This document shows, piece by piece, positions 1-11,700 of a stretch of 64,000 bases of DNA. This DNA is from Hirudo medicinalis (lineage: Eukaryota > Annelida > Clitellata > Hirudinida > Hirudinidae): NCBI GenBank assembly GCA_011800805.1, contig MPNW01000096.1:16330-80329 (forward strand), read 5' to 3'. Each line of letters opens with the position of its first letter. Within the stretch, counting starts at the first letter, position 1. A program made the translations under genes and the position numbers. The notes beneath the pieces were generated by a model, which was not told where the DNA came from, did no database searches, and saw only the letters and a list, made by a program, of their open reading frames with translations.

Positions 1-1010
1 AAAATTCAATTCAAATGGAAAAATGCTAAAATTTTAGCAAAGTGGCTCCACACAGAGCCAAGATGTTTGCCATCTGATCAATGTCTGACTATTAAGCTCC
101 TGGTTTGACTAAGCAACTATCCTATGAAATCAAAATGGTCATTCAGTTATGAAAATCATTTCAAATAAGAATGAGCATGCATCAAGGAGCTGTCCAAAAA
201 CCTTAGGGGTTAGGGCCTGGCAAAATGCAAAGTGCTCAGGAAATCCACAAGCAATTTTTCAATTTTTTTTTTAGAGCATTCCCCTATGACCTACAAGGCT
301 CACTTAAAGATTCCTAAAGGCATATCATGTGATCTGAGATCTTGTGGAGATTATATAGCAGAAATTACAAATTGGTCAAAGAATGTGACATCATTCTTAT
401 TATTTTACCAAACAATGTCCAAGTTGTTGCGGCATCATTGAGAACCTAATTTGCTTTTCAATGGCATGTTACTTTTCTAAAATTAACTTGACACAAGCTT
501 AATAGACATGCATTAGCTCTTGAGTTGGTTAAGACAGTGTAAGCAATACAATATGTATTCATTCCAATGATATTAGCAACTTAAGTGCTAAAATGGGTAG
601 TACTGAAAAAAAAAAAACAACAGTCATTTTGGTGATAAAGCTTGTGAATCAATACAAAGGAGTTGAAATTATGGTTTTTCTCAGTGAAACAAAATCTAGA
701 GTTACTGAACTATTTCAGAGATGATAAAGTGAGTGAGCTCTCAGAATGTTGAACTTCGCTCGTGGCTTCGAAAGACAGAAAGGTTAGAAATTTAATCACA
801 GAAACAAATCTCTAACAATTTCTCAATGAAACACGTTGAAAACACCACGATGAAATGGAAACGTTAACATTGAAATCATGCTTGTAAGTCAAAAGCAGTC
901 TTCTAACCAGACCGTTCGAGCATGCCAAACATTTACAAAGAAGCATTTACCCGCTGTGAATCCTATTTATAGTCTATCATCCAAACGTTTTTCACCAACT
1001 AAAAGTAGAA

Positions 1011-1041
<31 letters not shown>

Positions 1042-1602
1042 TTTGTGAATATAAATATGAATATAAAGTCATTTCTTATTATATTGACAAAAAATAAATT
1101 ATGTTGACTAAAATGATTTAAAGAAACAGAAGTCTACAAAAATTAAATAAAAACAGAAAAACAATCACATGATTCCACTTCCAAGCACAAAATCCACTTA
1201 AAAAGAAGCCATGCTTGAAGCATGGACCAATAACAATGGTCACCACTGCACCTTTAAAAGCCTATTACCAGATCGAACGTGGTGAGCAGTAATGGTGGGT
1301 GCAGGTAAAAGATGTCGTTCGAAATTAAAATCGTGATCGTTTCAAGACCGTGACAAAACTTTCCAGAAAATCGAACGAGCGACAATGCGTCGGTGACTGT
1401 CGTTTAGTGTGGCACAATAAATTTGTAAGAAAAAATTGATACTGTTTACCATGACAAAAACCAAATGAAACGTTTAACAGGCACCAAGCACAGACATAAT
1501 TAATGTTAATGGAGGTATTTGAGAAAAAGAAACGTGCTACGGAACTAATCGGCCGTCCGACGGCTACGATCTCTTGACGTCGTGCAAGGGGAGAATACTC
1601 AC
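1..1602. other. 3' flank / probable intron of Bicaudal-D gene
   Basis: No confident coding exon was found here. Because the large Bicaudal-D exon ends in a good GTGAGT donor at 1602, a short terminal exon may lie somewhere to the left, in this stretch or outside the window. An AT dinucleotide run sits at about 1019-1041. The rest is AT-rich sequence without a recognised element. Confidence 0.5.
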
Positions 1603-4029
1603 TTTCCCGAGCCTCGATCTCGTCGGTTTCTGTTGTCTCAGGGATTTCCGCTCGCAGTCGAACTCCAAGTCCTCCAGCTTTTGCGTCAGAGCGAGTTTCT
1701 GCTGGATGGCCATCTTGAGTAGGGAATTGAGAGTTTTCTTTTCTTCTTCTGCAGCTATCAGTTGCCTCCTCTGCTCTTCTAATTGGGTGACGTACTCGTC
1801 GCATCTCTGAGCGAACATTCCTCGGACCGATTGAAAGTTGACAGCTTCTTCCTTCAGGTTCTTTAGTTCCGCCCTCAACCTCTGCATGGTCTCGGCGACG
1901 AATATCTTCTCCCCTTCGTACTTTTGTTTGAGCGAAGCGAGGGCCGTCTCGGCAGTGGTTTTGTTGGCTTTGAGGACGCTGCGAAGGGTTGCGATCTGCT
2001 CCCTCTTCGTCGACAACTGGGCCTTCAGCTTCATCACTTGCTCTTGCAATTCTTGAACTTCATCAGCTCCAGGAGAAGAAGAATTTTGCTCTTCTTTCTT
2101 CTTTTGCCTGTTCATCTCGACCGATCTTTCGACAACACGCCCCAGAGAGGCCACTTGATCGCTGACGGTCTCGAGGAGTTTGCTGCACATTAGCGGGTCC
2201 TCCTTATCCCCTTGTTCATCCTTCAATTTCTCTTCCATCTTCTCGTTTGAAATCTCTTCGCCTTTCTCCTTTCTTTCTTGACTGGATGCATCCAAGCTTT
2301 CCGAAGTCCTGTTCTTTTTACCGCGAACGTGCTCGAGCATCAGGCGGTCGGGCGTTTCGTTGATGGCTTCGCAAACAAGGTAGTAAATATTGGCAATATT
2401 TTTTGTGATGTTAGACAGGCTATCTTGTGTATGGTTGTTGATAGACTGGGCTTCGTTAGCCAGCCTCGTGACGAGTTGTAGGTCATTTTGAAGGTTTGAA
2501 TTGCTCGTTTCGGATTTGCCGAGCTCGTCTCTAAGAGTCGACACCTCTTCCCTCAATTCCGATTCCTTTTGTCTTAGAGAGTCAATCATACGGGCAATAT
2601 TATCGGGCGTATTTATTTGATTTCTCAGATCTTTGATTTCCTCTAAGGCAAGCCTGTACCTCAGATCTTGCTGCTGTTGCCGTCGTTTCAATACCTCGAC
2701 ATCTGTTTCCAAATCATCCTGATTACCTAGAGCACCTTCAAGTTCATTAAAAATAGAGGTTTGCTTCAACTCGGCCAACTGGCTCTTCAATTGCTCAATT
2801 TTTTCGTTCTTTTCCAAGAGATCAGAATGTAATTTCTCGACTTCCTGGCTCGAATTTTGAAAAGATTCCTCAAGTTTGGAATTGTCGTCTTTTAGTTTAT
2901 CGACTAGATGTTCCAGTTTCCTCACTTCAGTGATGTGGATCTCAGAAAAGAGGTCTCCTACAATGCTCTGTGACATTTCATTTTGAGTCTCTCCCTCCTC
3001 TCCATCTGCAGAAGCATCACAATTTGACTCATGATCCTTCAAATCTGAAGTTTCAGAAGCTTCAACATCTTCGCGGGGGTTGAACGATAATCCAGAATAC
3101 ATTTGTAGGTTAAAAATGGACTCAGATGCAATCCTCTGATCAAGTTCCTTTTTGAGAGAATGTTTCTGCTCTCTCTCAGTTTGCAAAAGTTGAAGGGCTT
3201 CTTCCAAGTTCTTTTCTGTCATCTTCTTCAATTTTTCCAGCTCCACAAGCTCGATGCCCAGTTCCTCAATCTCCTCTTTTAAAGTTTTATTCTCATGCTT
3301 CATGGCCTCATAGAATACTTGTGATTGTTTCAGCTGTGCTATCTGTTTCTGAAGAGAGATGTTCTCATCTTCAAGCTCAGAATAATCAGCTAAGTTTCGA
3401 CTTTCTCTGAACTTGTACTCTTTCAGATCTTTCCGCATTTGCTGATTCTGCAGGTCCGACAATTCTAAAGAGTGCCTCACATCTCCCAGATTGTTGCTGA
3501 GTTTCATATTTTCAGACTTCAAATTTTCAGCAACATGTTTGCAATTCCTCAACTCAATCTCTAATTCACCAATATTCCTCAAGAGTTCAGCTTCTCTATC
3601 TGCAGATTCTTGAAGGAGGCTTTCTTCCTGGTTGATGCCAATGTCGCTAATCTTTTTTTTGCTTTTCTGTGCTTGATTTAGGCTCTAAATAAAAGCAAAA
3701 CAAAAAAAATACCAATTTCATCAAGTCACAATAAATATTTGTTTCACTTTGCACATTAATAATTGTCAGTTGTGTTCGAAATACATTCGTAAATTTATTA
3801 TTCCCATTCTTTGAAGAAATATTAAAAAACGTACCTGCTTTACACATTCGAGTTCATGTTTCACAACTTCAAATTGAGATTCTAAATCTGTATATTGTTG
3901 CTGTAGGAGATCTTTTTGATTCAATACTTCCAGACCGTACTCGGCAGCTTGAACTCTTTCATGGCAGGCTTTGTCAAGTTCCTGGCGAAGTCTGGCAATC
4001 TCACCATCATTTTCTGCAACTTCGGTCAT
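1603..4029 (-). CDS. BICD: Bicaudal-D dynein adaptor
   Basis: Coiled-coil adaptor that links dynein-dynactin to cargo such as Rab6 vesicles or mRNA complexes. Two exons are clear: 3835-4029 (65 codons) and 1603-3684 (694 codons), both in phase. The first exon carries the CC1 box with the AAxxG motif (AAEYG, residues 28-32), known in the family to contact dynein light intermediate chain. The second opens with heptad-rich coiled coil (including a stretch with EYKFRE and DYSELEDENISLQKQ) and ends in the cargo-binding C-terminal coiled coil (MFAQRCDEYVTQLEEQ, then KLALTQKLEDLEFD). The start at 4029 gives an N-terminus resembling the family; an in-frame ATG at 4104 would add 25 residues. A GTGAGT donor follows codon 759. 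Without splicing there, translation stops after 12 more codons (stop near 1564), so the extreme C-terminus is unresolved. It is transcribed divergently from the RSBN1-like gene. Confidence 0.95.
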
Positions 4030-4789
4030 ATTTCTCGGCCTTAGTGTGTAATGTAATTGTGAATCCGAATACCAAGTCACATTCAGTGAAAGCCACAATA
4101 GCACTCTAAGGACGTACTACTACCATCAAATCCGCCATTAAACACCACAGACAACAGATGTTAATCACCGATAGCCTGCCAAAAAGATGTTGGATGTGGA
4201 AAATATTAGTCATCCAATCGATAGTAGACTCAGTTTGCTTTTTTTTTATATAAAGATGTAAAATTTAACTTTACGTAGAAGTTGTTTACAAAATAAAACT
4301 ACAACAACTACATTATTAAAAGATATGGCATGATATGAAAACTAAAGTGGCTTATATTATAATATAATTTTTTTACATTTAAGCAAGGTACTTTATTATT
4401 TAACAACATTCAACAATAGTTGTGTAGTACTTAAGGGCTTACTAGCGGTTTAGATTTGTATATGATGTTAATAACATTATTTGTAACATTTATATAAAAC
4501 AGTTATACACAAAATAAATACTTTATTTACGTATCTCCATTAAAGCATTTAATCGTGGACACTACTGAATTCAAAGTATTTACTTTTTATTTGTTTTGTA
4601 TCGAATGTGCTTGTGTTGTAGTTATGAGAACCTTCTTTGATTTTCGATTTTGTCGACCGATATGTAGAGTTAGGGACATAAAGTTATTTTTGTATATATA
4701 ATTTACTGGAATTTTCCTAGCTGACGTTTAGTTGGTCACGTATTCGAAAAGGGTTTCATGAATCGTTCCCTGCAAATATCTCCGCTACA
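4030..4789. promoter_or_regulatory. Divergent intergenic region BICD / RSBN1
   Basis: About 760 bp separates the start codons of the divergently transcribed Bicaudal-D and RSBN1-like genes, so both 5' regions and promoters must lie here or just beyond it. The sequence is AT-rich. No convincing TATA box or other named element was identified. Confidence 0.4.
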
Positions 4790-7700
4790 ATGACTAAAAA
4801 GGAGAACGAAAAGAATAGGGTTTCAACTTCTGCACAAGTTCATCTGGATCTTCCTGAAGTAAGCGTTGTGCTGGACGGAAACGATGTCAAACGAGAGCTT
4901 ACTTTAGTTCAAGAAACCAAATCACACAATTCAAAGCCATACAACTCAAAAAAGCACAAACTTTGCACTACCTCCCCAGAGAGGAAGAAAACAAAATTGT
5001 CTACTCCAAAATTTGATGGGATAAATGACACGAAGCCAAAGTTTGCCAACAGCCTTACAACAACCAAGACATCAAACATGAAAGCAAAGCCTATGGTCCA
5101 AGATGAGTTCGACCATCACATCAGACGGAAGTCCCTTTCTCTACAAGATAGATCTGATCTGAGGTTTAAACATTTGTATTTTGTACATGAGAGCAATCCT
5201 GGGAGCTGTCTCTCAGTACATTGCTACCAGGATGACCTCGATGGATTGAGTCCTTCTGATCGCCAGGAATTTCTAGAGGAATTTCTGGACTTTGTTTTTG
5301 AGGAGGATCCGCCCGGATTCCCTCGTCACGTACTGGGAGTTGTCCACGACTCTGGGCGTTACATCCCAGATCCCCTCGAGCACATGGCTGACAAATACCC
5401 GAACCTGATAGTGAAGAGGACCATGATGGGAAAATCAGATATTGATACCCTCAAAATGGATGCTTTCAGACATCTTGTGCATTCCACCTATTCTGCAGGA
5501 ACTTACAGGTCAAAACATTCGATGTGATTCGATTTTAACAAATTATGTCGGTTTGAGGTGCATAAGATAGCACCTATCTGATTTGCAGAGTTTATTTGTA
5601 AATGTGGTACATTTGTAATGTTTTCTTTAGTATATTCTTTCATCAAGATTTGATCGAAGTGAAGACTTTGTTAAATAACTTCTTAAAAACTTAAATAAAG
5701 GGTGTCGAGTTTAGAATTGATGAATTTTATAGTAAAATAATAGTAATTAATAATTAAACTAGCTCATTGTAATGGTGTTTTCATGACGAGCAGTTAATTT
5801 TTGCTGCATAGATTTTTTTACATTTGAAGTGATTTTCAAATAATTTATACTACAAAAACATGTACAAATGTTTGATAATTTTGCTCTAAGAATGCATTAT
5901 TTTTTGTGTTTCATCAGTCTTACGGAATGAGCTCGATCCAGTTATGGATAAGTTATTAATTCATACAGGTGTGGTCCACTCTTGCAGGTGAGCCTGGTGG
6001 GTGCAAAATCAGAGGAATGTGGAGATTATTTTCCTGATGTACTTGATCTCTTGGAAACAAACCAGTTCATTAAGGTGACTGATGTTATCTGCATTCAATT
6101 TGAAATCATGGTTAGGGTTGTGATGATGTGTCCAAATCAAATAATGCTTAAGGAATTAGGACTGCACCAACTGCAATAATTCTGATTTTGTTAAAGAGTT
6201 TGGTGGACCACTGGTTTTTTATTTGCATGCATCATTAAGAAACCTGCCATAGATATTTGAAGAGAAATAAGCTGATATTGGAGCGACCGCTCTAATGCCA
6301 GTAGCTCTACTAATCAGCCTCTAGAATTTTGCCAGGTGCTTTTCCTCAGAAAACCACTAGGTGTAGTTTGTATGCAAAATCAAGAATAAGTTCAGATGGT
6401 GGCTCTTTGTATGAATCAAAATCAATGAGATAGGTCCGTGCAAGTTGTGAATCTTTTCGTCCAGTCTCCTTAAAATCTACATTCGTTGGAGATTAAATAA
6501 GCCGTCGATATCTTTAATACGTTCTCGTTCTAGGCCATGATGCCGTGGGGCAAGAGGTCGTGCCTCGAAGGTACGCCCCGTGAGACGAGCGACGACGGGC
6601 CGATCTTGTGGTCGCGTCCCGGCGAACAAGTTATCCCGACCGTCGATCTGCCCAAGTCACCGAACAAGAAGAAAAGGTTTGTCATATTGTTGTTATGCAT
6701 GAAGAAAATTGGCTACGGATTTACAGGAACGGACTCACATTTTTACAAAATAAATTAAATGCTTATTATTTAATTAATCAACATTAATCAATAAAAATAC
6801 TATTAATATTTAATTAAATGAGTAATTATTTAAAATATTAACATATCTATCCAATAATATCACTTTTGTATCATTGCAACTTATTGAGTTAATATTTCAC
6901 CGTCCTTTCAGAGGCATAAATGAACTAAAGAATCTGATGTACCTTCCGAGGAGCGGAGAATCCCGAGAGATATTGATAGAAGATAGAACCAAGTGCCATG
7001 CAGACCAGGTTGGGGATTTCCTGGAGAAGAAGACCACTGCTGCTGTCGGTCTGCTCAAGGCCGTGCATGCCGGAGAGACGTGAGTCGCTGCCGATTAAGC
7101 TTTTGCGGTGTCGTTCGTGTAATGTCGATGCAATTTCAGGTGCAGAACCAATAGGGTCGTAAAGGAGGTCACGTGCTTTGACCCCAAGAACTTTGATACT
7201 CTTGTTGACAAACTTAAATTAGATCTTCATGAACCACCCATGACACAGGTAAATTTATGAACTGGTGATTTTTGGAGATGTTGGTATAGATTGAATTCGA
7301 ACATTTTAAGATTTTGAACATGAAAATGATTTGATTCGGCATAAGTTTTGGTGAGCATCAGAAAAGAGATTAAGAGCTTATTTGTATGGCACTGTGAGTA
7401 ACTTTGAGAGCAGAGTTTTTCACATGTGCTGCATTCTTTCTTGAACAGGGTTCCAGGCTTTGTTGAGAATGGGCCCGGAGAGGCAAAGCAAAGGGCCAGA
7501 TTTAACCTTAACTGCAGTTATTGCCGCTAAAAGAATGTTTTTAAGCTCTTCCGATTTCATGCTCTGGCAATGTTCATTGGCAATTCACTTTAGGAATTAT
7601 ATACATATATGTTTTACTTATGTCTTTAATCATTATTGCAATGGTACAAATTAATTTATTTGAAACTTCTCAAAAGTGTGTTACATGGATAGATGAAGCT

Positions 7701-8117
7701 CGCCTAAACCAGTTGGCCAGAGAGGGCATCGGGTTCTCCACTCTTCGGCTCAGGGATAACGATGTCTACTTCATTCCGAGGAAAGTCATCCACCAATTCA
7801 GGACCGTCAGTGCCGTAACCAGCATAGCTTGGCATGTCAGGCTCAGAAAATATCACGAGCCTATGCGTGATGATGATGTTAAACTTGGAGAGAATGCATT
7901 AGATACGAAAGTTGAAGTATCTGCTTCAAAATGCTGCCAAAAGAAAGAAAATAAGGGTAGGAAGAAAGCCAGAAAGTCAGAAAGCAAACAAATTACACCA
8001 AGGGACGTTGGGCACATTGATCTCAAATTGCCAGAAACGCAAATCAAAGCTGCGGAAAGTCCCAAAAGACAGGATGGCACCACTGGCAATTGTGAAGTAA
8101 CTCTCAGCTCTTGCTGA
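4790..8117 (+). CDS. RSBN1: RSBN1-family JmjC histone demethylase
   Basis: Member of the RSBN1 / C. elegans DPY-21 family, described as H4K20me2 demethylases that use Fe(II) and 2-oxoglutarate. Six exons join in frame: 4790-5508, 5969-6074, 6534-6676, 6912-7079, 7140-7248 and 7677-8117, giving 561 residues. The first ~110 residues are basic and low complexity with Lys/Arg patches, likely nuclear targeting. The conserved core starts near LRFKHLYFVHE and includes VHCYQDDL, DDGPILWSRPGEQ, RSGESREILIEDRT, LDLHEPPMTQ and DNDVYFIPRKVIHQF. The HxD iron pair is HAD (about residues 352-354) and the distal His is in VIHQF (about 454), so the iron site looks intact. A Lys-rich tail follows HVRLRKYH. All introns are GT-AG. 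An AATAAA lies near 8190. Confidence 0.95.
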
Positions 8118-8796
8118 TGATTTATGCACATCATTTATTGTGACTTTATATTTGATTGTTGATATGAATTCATGCTTTAGTTGGACTTTAATAAATTTAG
8201 TTAATGTGATATTCCTGGTAAATGAATTAAATTTGACATTGTTCGGTACTTTCTGTTGCCTCGGGGGCAATCCATGTATGACGTCCATATGAAAACTGGA
8301 TTTTTGCACTCTCCCTCCCCCTGTCCACAAGCATCCACATTAAGTTTTCCCCACCCCACCCCCTTTGTGGACACACCTGCAACATAAAGTTCACATCTTT
8401 CTCCCTGATTTAAAGGCCGGTATAATGGCCCTCCATGCCCATGCCGGTATCACGAGTTCAGGGCAAGCAAGAGAGGTCGAGCGGGTTGATCGGAGTGGGA
8501 TAGGTCAGGGCGCGCAAGGTTTCCGCTCGTTAATGCCGCAAAAAGTGTTTTTTCCCCTCTCTGTCGATTTATTATTAGAAGTTCTAGGAGTTTGGTTTTA
8601 TTTTTGAGTTGTGGTATTTTGTCAAATTTTTGTTTTAACAGAGGCGAATTATTTTTAAAATTAAAAAAGAACATAAATGATTTACACTTACTTACGGCGC
8701 CAATTGTAATTTTGTTCGCCTCATGTATTTAGTTGTGAGTTTTGACGATTTGACATCCGAAAATTCAATATAAATTCAACCTCATACAGTCTAGAA
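8118..8796. other. Intergenic RSBN1 to USP37-like
   Basis: Contains the 3' UTR of the RSBN1-like gene, with TAATAAA near 8190, and presumably the promoter of the USP37-like gene. I see no coding exon. A C-rich patch (8300-8380) is followed by a more GC-balanced stretch (8415-8540) with no recognised identity. Confidence 0.4.
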
Positions 8797-11700
8797 ATGC
8801 CTGAATTGAGTCTAGAAGGTTAAAAGTTCGTTTTTTTTCTAGTTTCGCCAATTTAAGCTCTAGTACTATTTAGGTTGCACTTGGTATGTTGACAAAAGTT
8901 TAAACTTTTACTGAGTCAAATTGAAGCTAATAGATGATAATGACGTGCAGATAGTGAACAAATTCGTCTGGATCAACTTTTTTGTACCTGGAAGGAAAAA
9001 GAAAAGGGTATTTCGATTAAAGGTTACATGTGCATTACTTCCAAAGGAGAGGATGCTTATCTCAAGTTCTGCTCAAAGCCTGGGAAGAATGTGTTATTAG
9101 TACAGGTACAAGATTGGTAATGGTTTTGTTATGTTTATCACTATAAACTCATAAGTACTTATATAATAATATGCTTACTTTTGAAAAACATCCTGTTCAG
9201 ATTTGACTAGATATGTTGCAGTTTGTCATTGATGACATGATTACAAGCAGCGATGGCAACAAAAGGCAATTGTCAAAATTATTGGGCTGCTTAAGTGTCT
9301 TAGGCATTTCAAACATATAATTTTACTTTGCTTGAAATTAAAATTTTAGTTGAACCTCTGTTTTGAATCCTAGTCAGCTCGCAAGAGTTTTTAAAACTTA
9401 TAATTTTTTTAATTGAAACATGGTTGATCTTTAGAATATTAAGAGAAATTAAATTACTTATTTTGAATTTTGATGTTCACCACTACTTTGAATTGTAATT
9501 GAAAATGATTTTATTATGATTTCATGAATTTCCCATTGGTATATTTAACAGTATTCAGTTAATTATTGCCATTATGCATAACTTTAAATGTTGTTGAATG
9601 TAATGTTATTGTAACATTTTTATTTACCATCACCAACAGTTGAAGAAAGAATTTGACCGTGTTCGATGCTATCCATTTTGGCTCGAAGTGATTCTCAAGA
9701 ATGGCTCTCGCATCAATATCACACCGAAGGACAGCAAGCTCATCGAGACAGTGGCTCAAGCCATATCAACTTCAGCTAAAGAGACAAAATTCCATGCTGT
9801 GTTGGGTGGGTAGATGTGATAATGTGTTACACCAGGCCAGTGTTACTGTAAGGCATAAGGTATCTTCATACAATAACATCATCATCATCATCATAATGCT
9901 AAGCTTAAAAGTTAAAATTAATTACTTCACAGGGGAATCATCTGACTGCTTAATAGGCTGTCTGGATTTATTGCAAATGCTTTTTTCAGTTTAAGTTGTT
10001 ATCATCGAAGTTAATATTTTATTGAATATTATTTTGTGCTGGCAAAAAAAATGAATGCTCTACTTATCGACCCACCATTATTTTTTGACTTACAAAGGCA
10101 GGGGCCGTCAGGGCTCCGACACTGCCTGGAAAGCAATACCAATAAGCAAAAATAAATGAGAACGTGAAGACCTCGAAATACTATTTATCTTGTTTTGTTT
10201 ATTTTTTGTAATTTATATTATTCAAATGATATTTTATTGCTATTGCGATGACGGTGATGACGACGATGATGATGATGATGACTTTCATTCTAGGTGAAAA
10301 CATTCAAACGTTGAACAAGAAAAGGTTAGTCTTATGGTTTAATGTAATTATTGAAGGCAATTACAATAAGTTGTGACAATTGTAGGCCTCCCACATTAGG
10401 ATCAGTGCCTGTCAATCTAAAGTCAGATGCTGATGTGAACAAAACATTTGCAAAGAGGTAACTAATGATTAAACTCAATTGTAAACCAGTATTTAACGGC
10501 TGGTAAAGTTTGGCCTCGAGAAAGTGAACCTTGTTAATCCTCGCATCTATACTGTGTCCCGAATGAGTCCCAAAACCGTTGTTGTGATTCTTAAAACAAT
10601 AACCTTATGTTGTTCAGTGTAGTGAAAATTTATGACTTAGATCATGACATCAATTTTGTAATCTTTGCAGGTCGAACAAGATGGCCTCGAATAATTTTGA
10701 GTTGGAATTATTTTGCGGTTCGTCTGTCGATTCTACCGAGCAGAGGTATTAACAAGATCGAGCAATAACAATAAATAATAAAATTGCATTGTTTTTGTTG
10801 AACATGATGACAATTATTATTATGCTTTTGTAGTATTAACAACCTCGATTATATCCTTTAGCATCGAAGCAAATGAACTCTTGGTGGTCAGTGATAAACA
10901 GAACAAGTCAATTTGTTCCATGTTAGTCTTCTTTATTTTTCTTTGTGTCTTCTTGTACTTTAACATTACAGTTCTGCCACCACATTTTCTGATTCATCCA
11001 TTTGTCAATTATTGCGATCGTCGTGTCGAAGGCGTCCATTTGCACGTATTTCTTAATTCTAAAGCAGGATAATCCTAATCTGTTGGATGATTTTTTGAGG
11101 CTTCAGATTGACACGTTTATTATTAATTATTAATTTATTAATTATTAATTATTGCCGTCGTCGAGCAGGAGGTTCGGCACCGAATTACCGATCGAACGTC
11201 GTTACCCGCGACAGGATATTTTTAGTGATTTCCAATTATTTTTTTCTCCTCAATGGAGGAGTTTTTTTTAAACATCAGAGTATTTTATTGCAAAAATTAC
11301 CAAATAAAAAAGTAAAACAACTTTTAAAATATATTAATTTGTTGATATAATATTTATTGAGAATTATTCTCTCTTTTTAAGGATAACTTGCTGATAATTT
11401 CATTTCTTATTCTGGAAGTTCACATTTGTGGTTTGATTTGCTAGGAACTCTGAGCCAACGAATCACTGTAATGACGTCGACATGCCGCACGGGTTGGTTT
11501 TACGTCCGTCTTAATGCTCGGGAAGGGAAGGGTTCCGTGATGAAATTGGTAACGATGAAATTTATTAGCGATCATCTTACCGTTCCCTTCCAGTTTCCCC
11601 AACAGAGGCACAAACTGCTATGTGAATTCTGTACTCCAGTGCCTCTTTTCTATGCCCCAGTTCATCAGGCCCCTGCAAGTCATGAAGGAAGACAATTGCA

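Noticed and set aside
720..790. Candidate terminal BICD exon on the minus strand
   Set aside because: An AG acceptor precedes short open frames, but neither phase gives recognisable Bicaudal-D sequence.
1325..1804. 159-residue minus-strand open frame
   Set aside because: Overlaps the end of the Bicaudal-D exon in another frame and has an Arg-rich composition without family resemblance.
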